A DNA stretch of 64,000 nucleotides from DASSUW01 sp036257565. GTDB taxonomy: Bacteria; Actinomycetota; Thermoleophilia; Solirubrobacterales; Solirubrobacteraceae. The notes below the pieces were generated by a model. The model was not told the origin of the DNA and did no database searches. It saw only the letters and a list, made by a program, of their open reading frames with translations. Positions 40,561 to 53,371 of the stretch are shown here, piece after piece (position 1 is the first letter of the stretch; each line of letters starts with the position of its first letter). The position numbers and the translations under genes are program-made. The stretch covers positions 18,875-82,874 of the forward strand of contig DATAFH010000021.1 of NCBI GenBank assembly GCA_036257565.1, in the 5' to 3' direction.

Positions 40561-41909
40561 TCTCGTCCTTCTACGGCCTCCAGACCTCGCTGCGCGGGCT
40601 GCTCGCCCAGCAGCGGATGCTCGACACCACGGGCCACAACATCGCGAACGCCTCGACGAAGGGCTACTCGCGCCAGGAGGCCACGCTCGTCGCCTCGCCG
40701 GCCCTGATCGTCCCGGCCGGCAGCCTCGCGAGCGGCGCCGGCGCGCACATCGGCTCCGGCGTCGACGTCGAGACCTTCCGCCGCGTGCGCAACCAGTTCG
40801 TCGACCTCCAGTACCGCAGCCAGAACACGAACCTCGGCGAGTGGGCCGCCCGCGCCAACGCGCTCGACGCCGCCGAGCTCTCCCTCGCCGAGCCGGGCGA
40901 GAACGGGATCAACGAGCAGCTCGCGCGCTTCTGGGACGCGTGGGCCGACGTCGCCAACGCGCCCGTCGACCCCGCCGCCAAGCAGGCGCTCGCCGAGCAG
41001 GCCGGCGCGCTCGCCGACGCGTTCGCGACCGTCCGCGCGCAGATCGCCATGGCCCGCGACCAGGGCATGGCCGAGTACGCGACGCTGTCCGGCCCTACCG
41101 GCGAGGTCGCGCTCGCGGCCCAGGACCTGGCCGGCCTCAACGACCAGATCAAGCGCTACATCACGGCCGGCGACATTCCCAACGACCTGCTCGACCGCCG
41201 CGACCTGCTGATCGACCAGCTGTCGCGATTCGGCCAGGTCTCGGTCACCGAGCAGGCCGACGGCACGGTCGACGTCGCCTTCGTCGACACGGCGGCGGCC
41301 GCCACCACGTACCCGATCGTGACCGGCACGACCGCGACCTGGGCCGGTCCGCCGGCCGGTGACGCGTGGTCGCCCGGCGGCCGGCTCGGCGGGCTGCTCG
41401 AGGCCTCGCGCAGCGGCGGCACGCTCGACGGCTACCTGGCCGACGTGGACGCCGTCGCGACCTCGCTCGCCACGCTCGTCAACGGCGCCTACGGCGCCAC
41501 GTTCTTCGAGACCGGTCCCGGCCCCGCGGGCGCCACCCTGCGAGTGGAGGCGGGCATCGCCGCCGATCCCCGGGCGATCGACCCAGGCAGCGGCAACGCC
41601 GGCTCCAACGACCGCGCGCTCGCGGTCGGCGCGCTGCGCGACCACGCGAGCATCGACCGCGCCTACCAGGCCTTCGTGGCCAAGGTCGGCGCGCAGGTGC
41701 GCGACGCCCGGCGCCAGGAGGCCAACGCCCAGGTGCTGACCGACGCGGTCGAGAACCGCCGCCAGAGCGTCTCCGGCGTCTCGCTCGACGAGGAGATGGC
41801 CAACATGGTCCGCTTCCAGCGCTCCTACCAGGCCTCGGCGCGTGCCATGAGCACGATGGACGAGATGCTCGACGTGCTCATCAACCGCACGGGACGCGTC
41901 GGGCTATGA
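40557..41909 (+). CDS. flgK: Hook-associated protein FlgK
   Basis: A 450-residue hook-filament junction protein. N-terminus MISSFYGLQTSLRGLLAQQR with GHNIANASTKGYSRQEATLV; C-terminus VSGVSLDEEMANMVRFQRSY and AMSTMDEMLDVLINRTG. ATGA overlaps with flgN and flgL. Length is normal for a compact Gram-positive FlgK. Confidence 0.96.
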   Translation: MISSFYGLQTSLRGLLAQQRMLDTTGHNIANASTKGYSRQEATLVASPALIVPAGSLASGAGAHIGSGVDVETFRRVRNQFVDLQYRSQNTNLGEWAARANALDAAELSLAEPGENGINEQLARFWDAWADVANAPVDPAAKQALAEQAGALADAFATVRAQIAMARDQGMAEYATLSGPTGEVALAAQDLAGLNDQIKRYITAGDIPNDLLDRRDLLIDQLSRFGQVSVTEQADGTVDVAFVDTAAAATTYPIVTGTTATWAGPPAGDAWSPGGRLGGLLEASRSGGTLDGYLADVDAVATSLATLVNGAYGATFFETGPGPAGATLRVEAGIAADPRAIDPGSGNAGSNDRALAVGALRDHASIDRAYQAFVAKVGAQVRDARRQEANAQVLTDAVENRRQSVSGVSLDEEMANMVRFQRSYQASARAMSTMDEMLDVLINRTGRVGL

Positions 41910-42829
41910 GCATGCGCATCACCAACGCGATGGTCACGCGCAACGTGCTCGCGAGCCTCAACGAGGTCTCCGACAAGCTCACGCGCGCGCAGCAGAAGGC
42001 TGCGTCCGGCAAGGAGATCTCACGGCCCTCCGACGACCCGTTCAACGCCGCGCGCGCCATGGCGCTGCGCCAGGGCATGAGCGCCACGCAGCAGTACAAG
42101 CGCAACATCGAGGACGCCACGGGCTGGACCGAGGCGACCGAGCAGGCGCTCGCCCAGATCACCGAGGTGGCCCAGCGCGCCCGCGACCTGCTCGTCCAGG
42201 GCGGGACCGACGCGGCCGACCCGACGTCACGCGAGGCGATCGCCGCCGAGCTCGAGCAGATCATCGAGTCGGTCAAGGAGACGGCGAGCGCGACGTACCG
42301 CGGCGCGTACCTGTTCTCCGGCACCGACGTCAACGACCGCCCGTACCTGCCAGGGGCCGACGACAGCTACCGCGGCGACCAGGCCGGGGCCAACCCGGCG
42401 ATCCCCGGCGTGATCCGCGAGATCGGGCCCGGCGTGACGATGACGATCAACACCGTCGGCTCAGACGTACTGGGCCGCGGTCAGGGGGCCGCCGACGGCA
42501 AGCTCCTGCACGTCCTCCGCGACGCCGTCGACGATCTCCGCAGCGGCGACGGCGCGGCGATCCGCACCGACCTCGGCCGGCTCGACGGCGAGCTCGAGGC
42601 GCTGCTCGAGGTGCGGGCCGCCAACGGCGCCCGGGCCAACCGGCTCGACGCCGCGCTGACCCGCCTCGACGAGGTCGAGGAGTCGCATCTGCGGCAGCTC
42701 ACGAACACCGAGAGCGCCGACATCGCCAAGGTCCTGATCGAGCTCAACTCCCAGACCGCCGCCTACCAGTCCGCCCTGCGGGCGGGCGCCAGCATCGTCC
42801 AGTCCTCCCTCATGGACTTCCTGCGCTGA
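41906..42829 (+). CDS. flgL: Hook-associated protein FlgL
   Basis: A 307-residue junction protein related to flagellin. N-terminus MSMRITNAMVTRNVLASLNE, KAASGKEISRPSDDP, and the C-terminal SADIAKVLIELNSQTAAYQS are typical. It starts in an ATGA overlap with flgK. Confidence 0.95.
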   Translation: MSMRITNAMVTRNVLASLNEVSDKLTRAQQKAASGKEISRPSDDPFNAARAMALRQGMSATQQYKRNIEDATGWTEATEQALAQITEVAQRARDLLVQGGTDAADPTSREAIAAELEQIIESVKETASATYRGAYLFSGTDVNDRPYLPGADDSYRGDQAGANPAIPGVIREIGPGVTMTINTVGSDVLGRGQGAADGKLLHVLRDAVDDLRSGDGAAIRTDLGRLDGELEALLEVRAANGARANRLDAALTRLDEVEESHLRQLTNTESADIAKVLIELNSQTAAYQSALRAGASIVQSSLMDFLR

Positions 42830-42879
42830 TCCGGCGCACCTCTCCATCCATCCCCTCGGAACCCAAGGAGCCACCAACC

Positions 42880-43317
42880 ATGCCCCCCGTGATCGTCGAG
42901 AGCTCGCGCTTCGGCACGCTCGAGATCGAGGAGTCAGCGGTCATCGAGTTCCCCACGGGCCTGATCGGTCTCGGCAGCACCCGCTGGGCGCTCGTCGGCG
43001 ACAGCACCGACGGGCCTTTCCAATGGTTGCACTCGCTCGAGGACGGCACGCTCGCCCTCCCCGTGACCAACCCGTGGGCGTTCTTCCCCGACTACGCGGT
43101 CGAGTTGTCTGACGCCGACACGGCCAAGCTGGGCGCCGACGAGGCCACGGTTCTCGTCACCGTCCGCGCCGGCGCCGAGCTGTCGGACTTCAGCGCGAAC
43201 CTCCGCGCGCCGATCCTGATCGCAGAAGGACGCGGCCACCAGCTGATCAACGAGGTCGCGGACGCCCCCGTCCGTGCCGCGCTGTTCGGAGAGGTCGCGG
43301 AGACGGCGGTCGCGTAG
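42880..43317 (+). CDS. fliW: Flagellar assembly factor FliW
   Basis: A 145-residue FliW. It shows FGTLEIEESAVIEFPTGLIG near the start, SLEDGTLALPVTNPWAFFPD in the middle and LRAPILIAEGRGHQLINEVA late. FliW binds flagellin and CsrA, releasing CsrA repression of flagellin translation. AAGGAG precedes the ATG. It is followed by csrA after 45 bases. Confidence 0.95.
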   Translation: MPPVIVESSRFGTLEIEESAVIEFPTGLIGLGSTRWALVGDSTDGPFQWLHSLEDGTLALPVTNPWAFFPDYAVELSDADTAKLGADEATVLVTVRAGAELSDFSANLRAPILIAEGRGHQLINEVADAPVRAALFGEVAETAVA

Positions 43318-43362
43318 GTCGCCGTCCCCCACCCCACACGAAGCTTCCAAGGAGGAATCTTC

Positions 43363-43587
43363 ATGCTCATCATCACCCGCCGCCCCGGCGAGAAGATCAT
43401 GCTCGGCGACGACATCGTCGTCCACGTGATGGAGATCGTCGGCAACTCCGTCCGCGTGGGCGTCGAGGCGCCGCGCTCGATTCCGGTCTACCGCGAGGAG
43501 ATCTGGAACGCCGTGCGGGACGAGAACCGCGCCGCGGCCGACGCGGCACCCCGCGCGCTGCCGCAGCCGAGCGAGCAGGACGCCTAG
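43363..43587 (+). CDS. csrA: Carbon storage/translational regulator CsrA
   Basis: A 74-residue RNA-binding dimer. MLIITRRPGEKIMLGDDIVV, then GNSVRVGVEAPRSIPVYREE is a textbook CsrA. AAGGAGGA lies 6-7 bases before ATG. Together with FliW it should control the flagellin leader, which has two AAGGAG motifs. Confidence 0.97.
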   Translation: MLIITRRPGEKIMLGDDIVVHVMEIVGNSVRVGVEAPRSIPVYREEIWNAVRDENRAAADAAPRALPQPSEQDA

Positions 43588-43615
43588 GACGTGCGGGGGC
43601 GGGTACCGTCCCCGT

Positions 43616-44263
43616 ATGCGCAAGCTTCTGCTCCTCGGCGCCGTCGCGCTCGGCGCCGCCGCCTTCCTCAAGCGCGACAAGGTGACCGCGCTGCTGCCCT
43701 CGCGCAGCGAGTCCCCGAGCTACACCCCGCCCGAGCCCGGCCCGTCGAACTACGACGCGCCCGGGCCCGTGGCCAACACCGCCACGCCGGTGCCGGCGCC
43801 CGAGCCGCACCAGCCGCCGACCGTCGACGAGGCCGCCGAGGAGGCGGCCGCCGCGGCCGAGGCGGCCAACATCGGCGGCGTGGTCAGCGACTACGCCGGC
43901 CCGGCTGACCTGCCCGCCACGGACGCCGAGCGCCCGCTCGCCGAGGCCGGCCAGGGCGAGGCTGAGGGCCAAGAGCAGGCCGAGCACGACCTCGAGGAGG
44001 CCGCGAGGCCGACCGCGCCCGGTATGTCCCCGAGCCAGCACGCGATCGAGGACGCGATCGAGGAGGCCGGCAACCCACGGGCGGGCGAACAGCTCGAGGA
44101 GCAGCCGACCGAGCCGACGGGCTGGGCGCCGCCGACCAGCGGCGAGCCGGCGACGTCCGAGCAGCCGGCGGCCTCCGAGGAGCCCAAGGAGCACGAGGAG
44201 GGCGATCAGAAGCTCGAGCCGATCGACTGGCGCACCTGGTCCGGCCGCTCGGTCGACCAGTAG
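43616..44263 (+). CDS. Membrane-anchored acidic Pro/Ala/Glu-rich protein
   Basis: A 215-residue protein starting MRKLLLLGAVALGAAAFLKR (one short hydrophobic anchor) and followed by an extended, low-complexity acidic region rich in Pro, Glu and Ala. No conserved domain is visible. It has no ribosome site obvious before ATG 43616. It ends the plus-strand block after csrA but may be a separate transcript. Function unknown. Confidence 0.7.
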   Translation: MRKLLLLGAVALGAAAFLKRDKVTALLPSRSESPSYTPPEPGPSNYDAPGPVANTATPVPAPEPHQPPTVDEAAEEAAAAAEAANIGGVVSDYAGPADLPATDAERPLAEAGQGEAEGQEQAEHDLEEAARPTAPGMSPSQHAIEDAIEEAGNPRAGEQLEEQPTEPTGWAPPTSGEPATSEQPAASEEPKEHEEGDQKLEPIDWRTWSGRSVDQ

Positions 44264-44271
44264 CAGGGGGT

Positions 44272-44324
44272 GCCCAACGGGACACCGCTCGACACGGAAT
44301 GGCCTGTTGGGCGGGGCCCCCAAC
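44272..44324. terminator. Overlapping hairpins between convergent genes
   Basis: gcccaac (44272-44278) can pair with gttgggc (44306-44312), while gttggg (44306-44311) can instead pair with cccaac (44319-44324). The site separates two convergent genes and may end transcripts from either side. No T-run. Confidence 0.35.
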
Positions 44325-44329
44325 CAGTC

Positions 44330-45112
44330 TCAGGCGGCGGCCTCCCACAGGTCGCCGCCGACCGCCGGCCGCGGCCGGACGCGCCACTCGAGGGCGAGGT
44401 CCCAGAGGGCCGCGGCAGCCCGCGGCGCCGGTAGGTCGCACGCCGCGGCGACCTCCGGAGTGGCCAGGCGGCCGAAGCGCCGCAGCGCGTCCTCGACGCC
44501 GGGCCGCTCGTCCAGCGGCTCGGCCCCCGCGGCGATCGCCGCCTCACGCACGCGCTGGTAGGGACCGTACCCGGCCACCGGCGCGCCGCCGTCGCCGAAC
44601 GCGAAGGCCGGCGTCGTGATGCCGCAGCCGCGCTCGAGGTCCGCCCCGAAGCGCTCGACGATCGCGTTCGAGGCGAGGTCCACCTGCAGGCGGTCGAGGT
44701 CCAGGCCGCTGGTCTCCCGCGCCGCATCGAGGAGCGCGGCGGCGTTGTCCATCCGCCGGCCCTCGACGAAGATCGCCTCACGCAGCCGTCGCAGGTACGG
44801 CGCAGGATCGCCCTGCTCGGCGACGGCGTGGACCGCCAGGCCAGCGGGATGCGTCGAGCGCGGTGGGTCGCGCAGGAACACGCGGGCATCCGCCGGCATG
44901 CCGCTCTCCGCCGTCGCGTCGAGGGTCGCGAGCGCCAACGCGCCCGCATCCGGTGCCTCGATGGTGCGCCGCAGCCCGACGATCACGAAGGTGATCGCCA
45001 TCCGATCGCCGAACTCGACCTGGAGGCGGCGGAGCTGCGGTTCGGCCGCCCAGGACCAAGGGCAGTACGGATCGGTGAAGACGGTGATCGGGATCGGCCG
45101 CACATCGGCCAC
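44330..45112 (-). CDS. DsbA/FrnE-family thioredoxin-fold protein
   Basis: A protein of about 260 residues in the DsbA/FrnE family. The N-terminal active-site segment FTDPYCPWSWAAEPQL has one Cys (CPWS) rather than CXXC, and the cis-Pro loop is GITTPAFAFGDG near residue 180. The missing second Cys argues against a classical oxidase; an isomerase or glutathione-type role is possible. No signal peptide, so cytoplasmic. Start may be GTG 45112 or GTG 45103. It diverges from a kinase with 15 bases between. Confidence 0.78.
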   Translation of the reverse strand: MADVRPIPITVFTDPYCPWSWAAEPQLRRLQVEFGDRMAITFVIVGLRRTIEAPDAGALALATLDATAESGMPADARVFLRDPPRSTHPAGLAVHAVAEQGDPAPYLRRLREAIFVEGRRMDNAAALLDAARETSGLDLDRLQVDLASNAIVERFGADLERGCGITTPAFAFGDGGAPVAGYGPYQRVREAAIAAGAEPLDERPGVEDALRRFGRLATPEVAAACDLPAPRAAAALWDLALEWRVRPRPAVGGDLWEAAA

Positions 45113-45127
45113 AATAGGACCGAGGAC

Positions 45128-46651
45128 ATGAGCACGCTCGTGGGGATGCAGCTGAGCGGCCGGTACCGCCTGGATGCCCAGATCGGCGCCGGGGGCATGT
45201 CGACCGTCTACCGGGCGTTCGACCAGACGCTCGAGCGCCGCGTGGCGATCAAGCTGATGCACCGCGAGATCGCGTCGGACTCCGACCAGCTCGAGCGCTT
45301 CCGCCGCGAGGCCCGCGCCGTGGCCCAGTTCTCGCACCCCCACATCGTCGGCGTGATCGACGCCGGCGAGGACGAGAGCCGGCCCTACATCGTCTTCGAG
45401 TACGTCGAGGGTGAGACCCTCAAGGAGCGCATCCGCCGCATGGGCCGCCTGCCGATGGACGAGGCGATCGCCTACGCGATCGAGATCGCCCGCGCGCTCG
45501 GGTGCGCGCACGACCACCACATCGTGCACCGCGACGTCAAGCCGCAGAACGTGCTGATCGACGCCGAGGGATCGGCCAAGGTCACGGACTTCGGGATCGC
45601 CCGCACGCTCGACCAGGACGGGCTCACCGCCGACGGCCGCGTGCTGGGCACCACGGACTACGTGTCGCCCGAGCAGGCGCTCGGCGATGACGTCGACGGC
45701 CAGACCGACATCTACTCGCTCGGCGTCGTGCTGTTCGAGATGCTCACAGGCGACGTCCCGTTCCACGGCGAGACCCAGGTCTCGGTGGCGATGAAGCACG
45801 TGCGCGAGGACCTGCCGGACCTGCAGAGCCGACGCCCCGAGGCCTCGGCGACGCTGGCCTCGGTGCTCGACCGCATGACCGACAAGGACCTCGGCCGCCG
45901 CTATCCCGACATCCCGACGCTCGTGGCCGACTTGGAGGAGGCGCTCGCCATCGAGGCGGCGCGCTCGGGCCGCTCGACAGGCGAGGCGACCGCGGTCCTG
46001 CGCACGCTGCCGCCGTCCGCGCGGCGGCGGCTGCCGTTCCGCATGCGCCACCCGTTGCCCGTGCTCGGCATCGTGCTCCTCCTTGCGCTCGCTGGCGCGG
46101 CGGCCGTGCTCCTGTTCAAGGAGGGCGTCGAGCGCACCCAGCGCGGCACCGGCGCGGGCGACATCAAGGCGCCGGCCGGCGAGAGCGTCGTGTCGCTGGC
46201 GCGCGCCTCGGCCAACGACTACGACCCGCTGGGCGACGACGAGGAGCATCCCGACGAGGCGCCGCTGGCCGTCGACCGCCAGCCCGACACGGCGTGGACC
46301 ACGGAGCGCTACAGCTCCGGCCTCGAGGGCTCCAACAAGGCCGGCGTCGGCCTCTACCTCGACGCCAAGCCGGGCGTCGAGGCCGTCCGCATCGAGGTCC
46401 AGACGCCGGAGCCCGGCTGGCAGGCGGAGATCTACGGCGCACCGCCCGGTCGCGTGCCGGAGTCGGTCGACTCGGGCTGGACGCGGATCGGCGGCGGCTC
46501 CGTGCGTTCCGGCGACCAGCGCTTCCGGCTCGAGGGCAGGGAGGGCGGGACCCGATTCCGCTACTACCTGGTCTGGATCACCGCGCTGCCGCCCGAAGAG
46601 CAGCGCGTCGAGATCGCCGAGCTCGCGCTGTTCAGCCGCGAAACCCGCTAG
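45128..46651 (+). CDS. Membrane Ser/Thr protein kinase with extracellular discoidin-like domain
   Basis: A 507-residue PknB-type kinase. The glycine-rich loop is IGAGGMSTVY, the VAIK lysine follows, the catalytic loop is HRDVKPQN, and the metal motif is DFGIA. A TM helix lies about residue 300 (HPLPVLGIVLLLALAGAAAV). The outer ~180 residues include a discoidin/F5-F8-like part with DRQPDTAWTTERYSS and RFRYYLVWIT, suggesting glycan or wall sensing. Its stop overlaps convergent ddl by 4 bases. Confidence 0.92.
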   Translation: MSTLVGMQLSGRYRLDAQIGAGGMSTVYRAFDQTLERRVAIKLMHREIASDSDQLERFRREARAVAQFSHPHIVGVIDAGEDESRPYIVFEYVEGETLKERIRRMGRLPMDEAIAYAIEIARALGCAHDHHIVHRDVKPQNVLIDAEGSAKVTDFGIARTLDQDGLTADGRVLGTTDYVSPEQALGDDVDGQTDIYSLGVVLFEMLTGDVPFHGETQVSVAMKHVREDLPDLQSRRPEASATLASVLDRMTDKDLGRRYPDIPTLVADLEEALAIEAARSGRSTGEATAVLRTLPPSARRRLPFRMRHPLPVLGIVLLLALAGAAAVLLFKEGVERTQRGTGAGDIKAPAGESVVSLARASANDYDPLGDDEEHPDEAPLAVDRQPDTAWTTERYSSGLEGSNKAGVGLYLDAKPGVEAVRIEVQTPEPGWQAEIYGAPPGRVPESVDSGWTRIGGGSVRSGDQRFRLEGREGGTRFRYYLVWITALPPEEQRVEIAELALFSRETR

Positions 46652-47633
46652 AAGGAGTGTCCGGCCCGCTCGACCGCGTAGCGCTCGAGCGCGAGCGCGA
46701 GCAAGCGGTCGACGAGCGCCGGGCCGTCCAGCCCTGTCGCCTCCCACAGCTTCGGGTAGACGCTCGTCTGCGTGAAGCCGGGCATCGTGTTGAGCTCGTT
46801 GACGAGCACGCGCTCGCCCTCGACGAAGAAGTCGACCCTCGCGAGGCCGGCGCAGCCCACCCGTGTGAAGGTGTCGACGGCCAGCCGGCGGACCTCGTCG
46901 AGCACGTGCTCCGGCACCCGGGCGGGGACGACGAGCTCCATGCCGCCGTTCGTGTACTTGGCCTCGTAGTCGTACCAGTCGCCCTTGAGGACGACGATCT
47001 CACCCGGAACCGAGGCCTCCGGCTCGTCGAGCCCGAGCACCGAGCACTCGACCTCGATCCCGCTCGAGAACCCCTCGACGATCACGAGCGGGTCGTGGCC
47101 GAACGCGTCCTCGAGCGCCGCGGTCATGTCCGCCTCCGACCACACCTTCGCGATCCCCACGGAGGAGCCCAGCCGCGCAGGCTTGACGAACACCGGCGTG
47201 CCGAGCACGGCGAGCTGGGCCCGCACGGCCGCCGGCTCGGCGCGCCAGCGATGCTCGCGGACCGCGGCGTAGGGCACCTGCGGCACGGCGCCCGCGGCCA
47301 GGACCTCCTTGAAGACGACCTTGTCCATGCACAGAGCCGAGGCGAGCACGCCGGCGCCTACATAGGGCACCTCGAGCAGCTCGAGCAGGCCCTGCACCGT
47401 GCCGTCCTCGCCGAACGGGCCGTGGAGGACGGGGAACGCGACGTCGGCGTCCAGCAGCCCGCCGGCAGGCGAGAGCGCGATCACCGACCCGCCGTGCGAC
47501 CAGGCGCCGGAGCGCTCCACCGTGACGGGCACGACCTCGTGTCCGGCGGCGGCGACCGCCTCGCGCACGAATGTGGCCGAAGCCTGCGAGACCTCGTGCT
47601 CGGACGAGCGGCCCCCGCCCAGGACGACGACCC

Positions 47634-47637
<4 letters not shown>
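46648..47637 (-). CDS. ddl: D-alanine-D-alanine ligase
   Basis: A 329-residue ATP-grasp enzyme making D-Ala-D-Ala for peptidoglycan. Seen are VVLGGGRSSEHEVS at the N-terminus, VLHGPFGEDGTVQGLLEL, VKPARLGSSVGIAKV, GCAGLARVDFFVEGERVLVN and the closing NELNTMPGFTQTSVYP. It overlaps pknB upstream by ATGA and so is probably the last gene of the kinase/division operon, an uncommon but sensible link. Confidence 0.95.
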
Positions 47638-49451
<1,814 letters not shown>

Positions 49452-49452
49452 C

Positions 49453-50832
49453 TCACTCCCCCAGCGCCTGCAGGACCTGTGCCGCGATCGGTGCCGCGTT
49501 GCCGCCACCGGTGCCGCCGGTCTGGCGCTCGAGCATCGCCGCGACCGCGAAGCGGCCGGTGAAGCCGATGAACCACAGGTTGTCGGTGCCATCGCCGACC
49601 TCGGCCGTGCCGGTCTTGCCCGACACGTCGACGCCCTCGAGCTGCGCCGCGGTACCGGTGCCCTGCTCGACGACGTTGCGCATCATCAGGGCGAGCTGGT
49701 CGGCGCTCTCCCGAGACATCACGCGCTCGGCCTCCTCCGGCAGCGGCTCGTCGATCGTCCGCCCGTCCGGGTCGACGACCTTCTCGACGAGCCGCGGCTC
49801 CATGCGCACGCCGCCGTTGGCCACCGTCTGGGCGACCGTGGCCATCTGCAGCGGCGTGACCTGGAGCTTGTCCTGGCCGATCGCCATGCGCCCGACGTCG
49901 ACCTGGTCCGAGGTCGGCGAAAGCAGGCGGCCGCGCGGCCCGTACTCGCCGCTCGGCACCATCTGGTCGTCGGGGTAGTCCATGGGCGGGTCCTCGTAGA
50001 ACCCGAACTTGCGCAGGTACTCGCCCATCGTCTCCTTGCCGAGCGCCTCGCCGACCGAAGCCCAGGCGGTGTTGATGGAGTTCGTGAGCGCGGTCGTGAG
50101 GTCGACCTGGCCGAAGTCCTCGCCGCCGAAGTTCTCCAGCGGCGTGCCCGAGATCGCCTTGCCGTTGCTGCCGTCGACTGTCGAGTTCGGCGTGAAGCGC
50201 CCGGAGTCGAGCGCGGCGGCAGCGGTCACGACCTTCATCGTCGAGCCCGGGGCGAGCAGCGACTGCGTCGCGCGGTTGAAGGTGTCCGCGTTCGCCGGGT
50301 CGGTCGGGTCGAACGTCGGCGTGGCGGCCATCACGCGCACGGCGCCGGACTTGACGTCGAGGGCCACCACGGCGCCGTTGCGTCCTCCGAGGCCGTCGTA
50401 GGCCGCCTGCTGGGCGCGCGTGGAGAGCGTCGTGCGCAGGTCGTCGCCGACCTTCTGGGGGCCGAGCAGGCGCTCGAGGGCGCCGATCGCGTCGTTGCGC
50501 CGCCCAGTCAGCGGGTCGTTGTAAAACTCCTCGAGGCCGATCCGCCCGCGCTCGAGCGACGTGTAGCCGACGGGGTGCGAGAACAGCTCGCCGGTCGGGT
50601 AGCGGCGCTCGAAGCGCTCGCCGGGCAGCGGCCGGTTGCCGGCCAGCACCTGGCCGTCGGCCGCCCGGATGATCCCGCGCTTGATCAGCTGCTCCTCGAA
50701 CAGCAGCCGCCGGTTGTTCGGGTTGTCGCGCAGCGCCTCGGCCTCGAACACCGTCCAGCGCGACGTGAAGGCCACGAGCACGCCGAACAGCACGATGACG
50801 AGCGCGAAGAGGCGGACGACGGGCTTGTTCAC
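49453..50832 (-). CDS. pbpA: Penicillin-binding protein (PbpA/FtsI-like transpeptidase)
   Basis: A 459-residue class B-type transpeptidase. One N-terminal TM (RLFALVIVLFGVLVAFTSRW), then SxxK in LAPGSTMKVV, SxN in TNSINTA, and KTG in SGKTGTAEV. GTG start overlapping the ftsW stop. In actinobacteria this PbpA with RodA/FtsW acts in cell-wall growth or division. Confidence 0.94.
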   Translation of the reverse strand: MNKPVVRLFALVIVLFGVLVAFTSRWTVFEAEALRDNPNNRRLLFEEQLIKRGIIRAADGQVLAGNRPLPGERFERRYPTGELFSHPVGYTSLERGRIGLEEFYNDPLTGRRNDAIGALERLLGPQKVGDDLRTTLSTRAQQAAYDGLGGRNGAVVALDVKSGAVRVMAATPTFDPTDPANADTFNRATQSLLAPGSTMKVVTAAAALDSGRFTPNSTVDGSNGKAISGTPLENFGGEDFGQVDLTTALTNSINTAWASVGEALGKETMGEYLRKFGFYEDPPMDYPDDQMVPSGEYGPRGRLLSPTSDQVDVGRMAIGQDKLQVTPLQMATVAQTVANGGVRMEPRLVEKVVDPDGRTIDEPLPEEAERVMSRESADQLALMMRNVVEQGTGTAAQLEGVDVSGKTGTAEVGDGTDNLWFIGFTGRFAVAAMLERQTGGTGGGNAAPIAAQVLQALGE

Positions 50833-52147
50833 CGCAGGCCCCTCCTGCCGGCGGCGCCCCTCGCCGGCCGGCGCGCGCGGTCGGAGACGAGCAGGAGCAG
50901 GGCGAGCAGCACGAAGTTCGCGAGGATCGACGACCCGCCGTAGGAGACGAACGGCAGCGTGACGCCGGTGAGCGGGATCACGCGCGTGACGCCGCCCACG
51001 ATGACGAACACCTGCAGCGCGAACACGGCGCTCAGGCCGGCCGCCAGCAGCTTGGAGAAGGAGTCGGAGGCCAGCATCGCCGTGCGGAAGCCGCGCTCGG
51101 CCAGCATCATGTACACGAGGATCAGCCCGCACGCTCCGACGAGCCCGAGCTCGCTCGTGATGACCGCGTAGATGAGGTCGGTGTGCGGCGCCGGGATCAG
51201 CGACTCCCCGTTGGGCCCGCGCAGCAGCGACGCGCCGAGCCCGGTGCCGAACAGGCCGCCGTCCGCCTGCGCGAACAGCGACTGCGCGATCTGGTAGCCC
51301 TCCTTCTCCACCCACCGGGGGTTGAACGGGTCGAGCCAGATGTCGACGCGGTCTTGCACGTGGCTCACCGTGGAGGCCATGAACCACGCGCCGAGCCCGA
51401 ACAGCACGAGGCCGATGGTCACGAACGACAGCCGGTTCGTCGCCACATAGAGCAGCGCCAGGAAGCCGCCGAAGTACATCAGCGAGGACCCGAGGTCGCG
51501 GATGAAGACGAGCATGAGCATCGCCGCCCCCCACACGACCAGCAGCGGCCCGAAGTGCTTGAGCGGCGGGATCGTCACGCCGAGGAACCGCCGCGAGCCC
51601 TGGACGAGCACCTGCCGCGTGTCACGCAGGTACGAGGCCAGGAAGATGATGATCGCGATCTTGCTGAACTCCGCGGGCTGGAACGAGATCGGCCCGATCC
51701 CGACGCCGAGGTAGGCGCCGTTGACCTGCTGGCCGATGCCCGGCACGCGCGGCAGGAAGAGCAGCACGAGGCCCGCGAGCGCGATCGTGTAGCGGTAGCG
51801 CTCGAGCACGCGCAGGTCGCGCACGAGCAGGATCGTGGCGGCGAACAGGCCGAGGCCGAGCACGAACCACTGCGCCTGCTCGCGCGCGAGCTCCTCGTCG
51901 ATCCGGTAGATGACGACGAGCCCGAAGCAGGCGAGCACGGCCGTCAGCGGGAACATGTAGGGGTCCGCGTCGGGCAGCGTGAAGCGCAGGAAGAGGTGTC
52001 CCGCGAAGCACAGCCCGAGGAAGATCGCGCCGTAGGTCAGCGAGACATCGGAGAGGACCTCCGACTCCTGGATGAAGATCGCCGCGAAGCCGGCGGTGAG
52101 CAGCAGCGAGGCGGGGACGAGGGCCAGCAGCTCGCGGTTGCGAGCGC

Positions 52148-52151
<4 letters not shown>
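50829..52151 (-). CDS. ftsW: SEDS glycosyltransferase FtsW/RodA
   Basis: A 440-residue SEDS-family lipid II polymerase with about 12 TM helices. Family patterns include NGAYLGVGIGPISFQPAEFS, IRDLGSSLMYFGGFLALLYV, and the C-terminal GVTLPFVSYGGSSILANFVL. GTG start overlapping the PP2C stop. Whether it works as RodA or FtsW cannot be fixed from sequence. Confidence 0.94.

Positions 52152-53371
<1,220 letters not shown>

Noticed and set aside
44330..46747. Single 805-codon minus-strand frame
   Set aside because: Only its C-terminal part (from about 45112) has thioredoxin-fold motifs; the rest is a shadow of the plus-strand kinase.
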